In this document: in pieces, positions 14,149-15,946 of the stretch
Position numbering within the stretch: position 1 is the stretch's first letter
Layout of the letters: each line of letters opens with the position of its first letter
Source of the DNA: JAJRZX01 sp964472295
GTDB lineage: Bacteria; Desulfobacterota; GWC2-55-46; JADFVP01
Assembly (NCBI GenBank): GCA_964472295.1
Contig: CAYYJQ010000042.1
Location: 1 to 15,946 of the forward strand
Length of the DNA stretch: 15,946 bases
Reading direction: 5' to 3'
Translations under genes and position numbers: made by a program
Notes under the pieces: model-generated
Told to the model about the DNA's origin: nothing
What the model saw: the letters and a program-made list of their open reading frames with translations, nothing else
Database searches by the model: none

Positions 14149-15132
14149 CTACGGCGAGATGCTGAAGACCTCCACCCTGTGGCCTCCCCAGTCCACCACG
14201 TATATGACCTTACCCTTGGGCCCGAGGGCAACGCCCGTTGGCCCATGGAACTTTCCCAAACCGCCGCCTTTGCCCCCAAAAGCAATAATGAAATTACCAT
14301 CCCTGCCAAAGACCTCTACGCGGTCATTATAAAAGTCCGCGACAAAAACCCGCCCCTTCCTGTCCACGGCTATGCCCGAGGCCACCCGGAACCTCCCGGA
14401 CCAGAAACCCATGCCGCCCCACTGAAAAAGATATTCGCCTTTATTTGTAAATACCTGAACCCTGTTGTTGTATGAGTCTGATACATATACCCGCCCACCT
14501 GGGCCTGCGGCGATCTTGGCAGGGTAGTAGAACTCTCCCTCCATGCCGGGAGAGATGAGGCCGCTTATGACGGAGCGCCAGTTGGGGACCTTGCCTTTCT
14601 TCCCCCAAGTGGAGACAAAGGTGCCGTCGGACGTGAACTTCTGCACCCTGTGGTTGTAAAAATCCATGACACAGACATAGCCATCTTCGTCTACGGTAAT
14701 ATCATTGGGCACATCAAACTGCCCCTTTTTATCTCCGTTTTCACCCCAGGAGAGGACAAACCTGCCCTCTCCGTCGAACTTCTGCACAGTGTCGTTATCA
14801 TAGTCCGAGACATATACAAAACCGCTTTTATCAACGGCGATGCCCACGGGTTTTTCAAATTTTCCCCTGCCTTCGCCCTTTTCTCCCCATTGCAGTATGA
14901 AGTCGCCTTTGGCAGTAAATTTTTCTACCCTCCTGTTCCTCGCGTCTGTCACATATACAGAGCCGCCTCTGTCAACGGCGATGCCGTAGGGTTCGTTGAA
15001 CTCGCCGGGGCCCGGGCCCTTTACTCCCCAGGCGCGGATAAAGGTGACGGAAGTTTGCCCTCCACCGGCATAAGCGGGAAGAGAAACAAAGAAGAGACTC
15101 ATAAGAAGTATAAAAAGAAGTATCTTTTTCAT
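14149..15132 (-). CDS. Exported six-bladed NHL-repeat beta-propeller protein
   Basis: The protein has 327 residues from the ATG at 15132, with AAGGGAAG upstream. A signal peptide (MKKILLFILLMSLFFVSLPAYA) has its cleavage site after residue 22. Six NHL repeats follow at about residues 47-72, 94-119, 141-166, 203-228, 249-275 and 297-323. Each has the pattern P.GIAVD..G.VYV.D..N.RV..F and is joined by WG.KG...G.F linkers. Between repeats 3 and 4 an insert of some 20 residues (about 180-200, PNWRSVISGLISPGMEG) breaks the regular spacing. NHL propellers bind ligands or proteins; some are enzymes. No catalytic residues could be assigned. It is probably periplasmic or outer-membrane attached, and lies downstream of an outer-membrane protein gene on the same strand. 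Confidence 0.93.
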   Translation of the reverse strand: MKKILLFILLMSLFFVSLPAYAGGGQTSVTFIRAWGVKGPGPGEFNEPYGIAVDRGGSVYVTDARNRRVEKFTAKGDFILQWGEKGEGRGKFEKPVGIAVDKSGFVYVSDYDNDTVQKFDGEGRFVLSWGENGDKKGQFDVPNDITVDEDGYVCVMDFYNHRVQKFTSDGTFVSTWGKKGKVPNWRSVISGLISPGMEGEFYYPAKIAAGPGGRVYVSDSYNNRVQVFTNKGEYLFQWGGMGFWSGRFRVASGIAVDRKGRVFVADFYNDRVEVFGRDGNFIIAFGGKGGGLGKFHGPTGVALGPKGKVIYVVDWGGHRVEVFSISP

Positions 15133-15167
15133 GGCAGTTTCTTCCCTTAAAAAATTCTTCTAAGAAC

Positions 15168-15199
15168 CTCTGAATAATTCGTCCCTGAATTATTCAGAG
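15168..15199. repeat. Perfect palindromic intergenic repeat
   Basis: CTCTGAATAATTC (15168-15180), spacer GTCCCT, GAATTATTCAGAG (15187-15199): a perfect 13-bp inverted repeat. A second palindrome follows at about 15221-15247 (GGAAA-a-TCTGA-attaa-TCAGA-c-TTTCC). A degenerate relative of the first lies at 7733-7764 in the same orientation. It sits between the outer-membrane protein gene and the NHL gene and could form an RNA hairpin between them. Confidence 0.85.
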
Positions 15200-15261
15200 A
15201 TGGGCCCATCCTTGGGGCGCAGGAAAATCTGAATTAATCAGACTTTCCCTAATGCGGCCCT

Positions 15262-15946
15262 CTAAAAATTCACCCTCACGCTCAATATCCCCACATAATC
15301 GTTCTCAAGGGCATTGCCGTTTAGGTCCTGCACAATGGGCACTTGAAGGGCTGCCTCTAGGACTATCTGCCTTGTAACGTATTGTATGCCGGGACTGAGG
15401 AACCACGTTGTGCCGCCAGAGTCCATGTCGTCCGTTGGGCCAGCCTTGTCCTTGTATTTATAAGAGAGATTGCTTTCCAGCACAGCGTAAACAAAAGCGG
15501 GCAGGCCGCTCATGAGCCTCCTTGGAAAGAGCCTGTACTGGTAAGAAATATCAAGGCGCGCCTCATCGCCGAACCTGAAGGCATTGGCCCTTGTGTTGAA
15601 ACGATAAGAGACAGAGGCGTCAACCTGCCACTTGAGTGTCTGCCATGTAAAGATGGAGCCCAGCGTATAATCCCAGGAGCCTGAGCCGAGTTGAAGAGGC
15701 TGAGTGAGTCTGCCGAGACCGTCCCGCTCGTTATCGTTCCCAAGGGGGGCCTTTATTGCCGCGAAGGGCGAGAGCCTTATGGTCTCGCCGCGCCTGTCCC
15801 TCTGATAGAGGGTATAACGGCCTAAGAACGTGGCGTCACCGGCCCCTGTATCGCCTCTGCTGACTCTCCCCTTGGGGGTATTGACCTTGAGTTCCTTGTC
15901 AAGATAAGGGATTATTCCAAAAAGAGTAACCTTCGAGGTCACCCCA
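15262..15946 (-). CDS. Outer-membrane beta-barrel protein (MetA-pathway/phenol-degradation-like), 5' part outside window
   Basis: The frame is open from the window edge to the TAG at 15262, giving about 228 C-terminal residues; a GTG at 15942 is more likely internal than the true start. The sequence alternates polar and hydrophobic residues in long strands (LGRYTLYQRD, IRLSPFAAIKAP, VDASVSYRFNT, ARLDISYQYRLF, VLESNLSYKYKD, FLSPGIQYVT, QIVLEAALQVPIV). It ends in VGILSVRVNF, the aromatic C-terminus used by outer-membrane barrels for assembly. The GGTTWFLSPGIQYV and EAALQVPIV parts resemble the 'putative MetA-pathway of phenol degradation' family (Phenol_MetA_deg), barrels of uncertain transport role. 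The link to phenol is a family name only. Confidence 0.8.
   Translation of the reverse strand, partial: GVTSKVTLFGIIPYLDKELKVNTPKGRVSRGDTGAGDATFLGRYTLYQRDRRGETIRLSPFAAIKAPLGNDNERDGLGRLTQPLQLGSGSWDYTLGSIFTWQTLKWQVDASVSYRFNTRANAFRFGDEARLDISYQYRLFPRRLMSGLPAFVYAVLESNLSYKYKDKAGPTDDMDSGGTTWFLSPGIQYVTRQIVLEAALQVPIVQDLNGNALENDYVGILSVRVNF

Noticed and set aside
14135..14155. GCCGTA...TACGGC stem between the convergent adaptor and NHL genes
   Set aside because: It is a short stem without a T-tract and overlaps the NHL 3' end, so it is not a convincing terminator.

Overview
This window comes from a Gram-negative, probably anaerobic or microaerophilic bacterium. It encodes an outer-membrane barrel protein, a periplasmic adaptor protein and rubrerythrin. 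The heavy use of AGG/AGA arginine and ATA isoleucine codons would fit a Desulfobacterota- or Nitrospirota-like genome. That placement is inference only; no rRNA or other marker gene is present. All gaps between genes are under 300 bases, and I saw no tRNA, rRNA or CRISPR array.

Layout. (1) Positions 1-1897, minus: a sensor histidine kinase cut by the window edge. It has a NIT-like periplasmic domain, a PAS domain, a cysteine-rich insert and the start of HisKA. (2) 1985-3597, minus: a compact three-gene operon. It encodes a ParM-like actin ATPase, a small ParR-like protein and a CxxCxxCC cysteine-cluster protein, and it ends in a clear hairpin terminator. A perfect 11-bp inverted repeat lies in its leader. 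(3) About 3665-5047: a complete IS256-family insertion sequence, abutting the ParM leader. Its transposase start is embedded in a 13-bp fold-back repeat that also carries the -10 box. (4) 5224-7727, plus: rubrerythrin, cytochrome b561, a YceI-family exported protein and a SAM-dependent methyltransferase, suggesting redox or oxidative-stress functions. (5) 7916-9564, minus: an arsenic operon of arsR, a shrunken arsC and acr3. The arsR promoter is near-consensus, and two matching operator-like sites are present. (6) 9801-14099, plus: a three-gene ABC exporter with its own promoter, consisting of a MacB/LolD-type ATPase, an FtsX-type permease and an HlyD-type adaptor. (7) 14149-15946, minus: an exported NHL-repeat protein and the C-terminal part of an outer-membrane barrel protein. 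A palindromic repeat between them recurs, in degenerate form, after the methyltransferase gene.

The most interesting points are: the ParM/ParR-like/CxxCxxCC operon, which may be an uncharacterised filament system or a relic of an integrated plasmid; the transposase fold-back arrangement; the in-frame internally deleted ArsC; the doubled ArsR operator; and a perfect 28-bp palindrome inside the cytochrome b561 gene.
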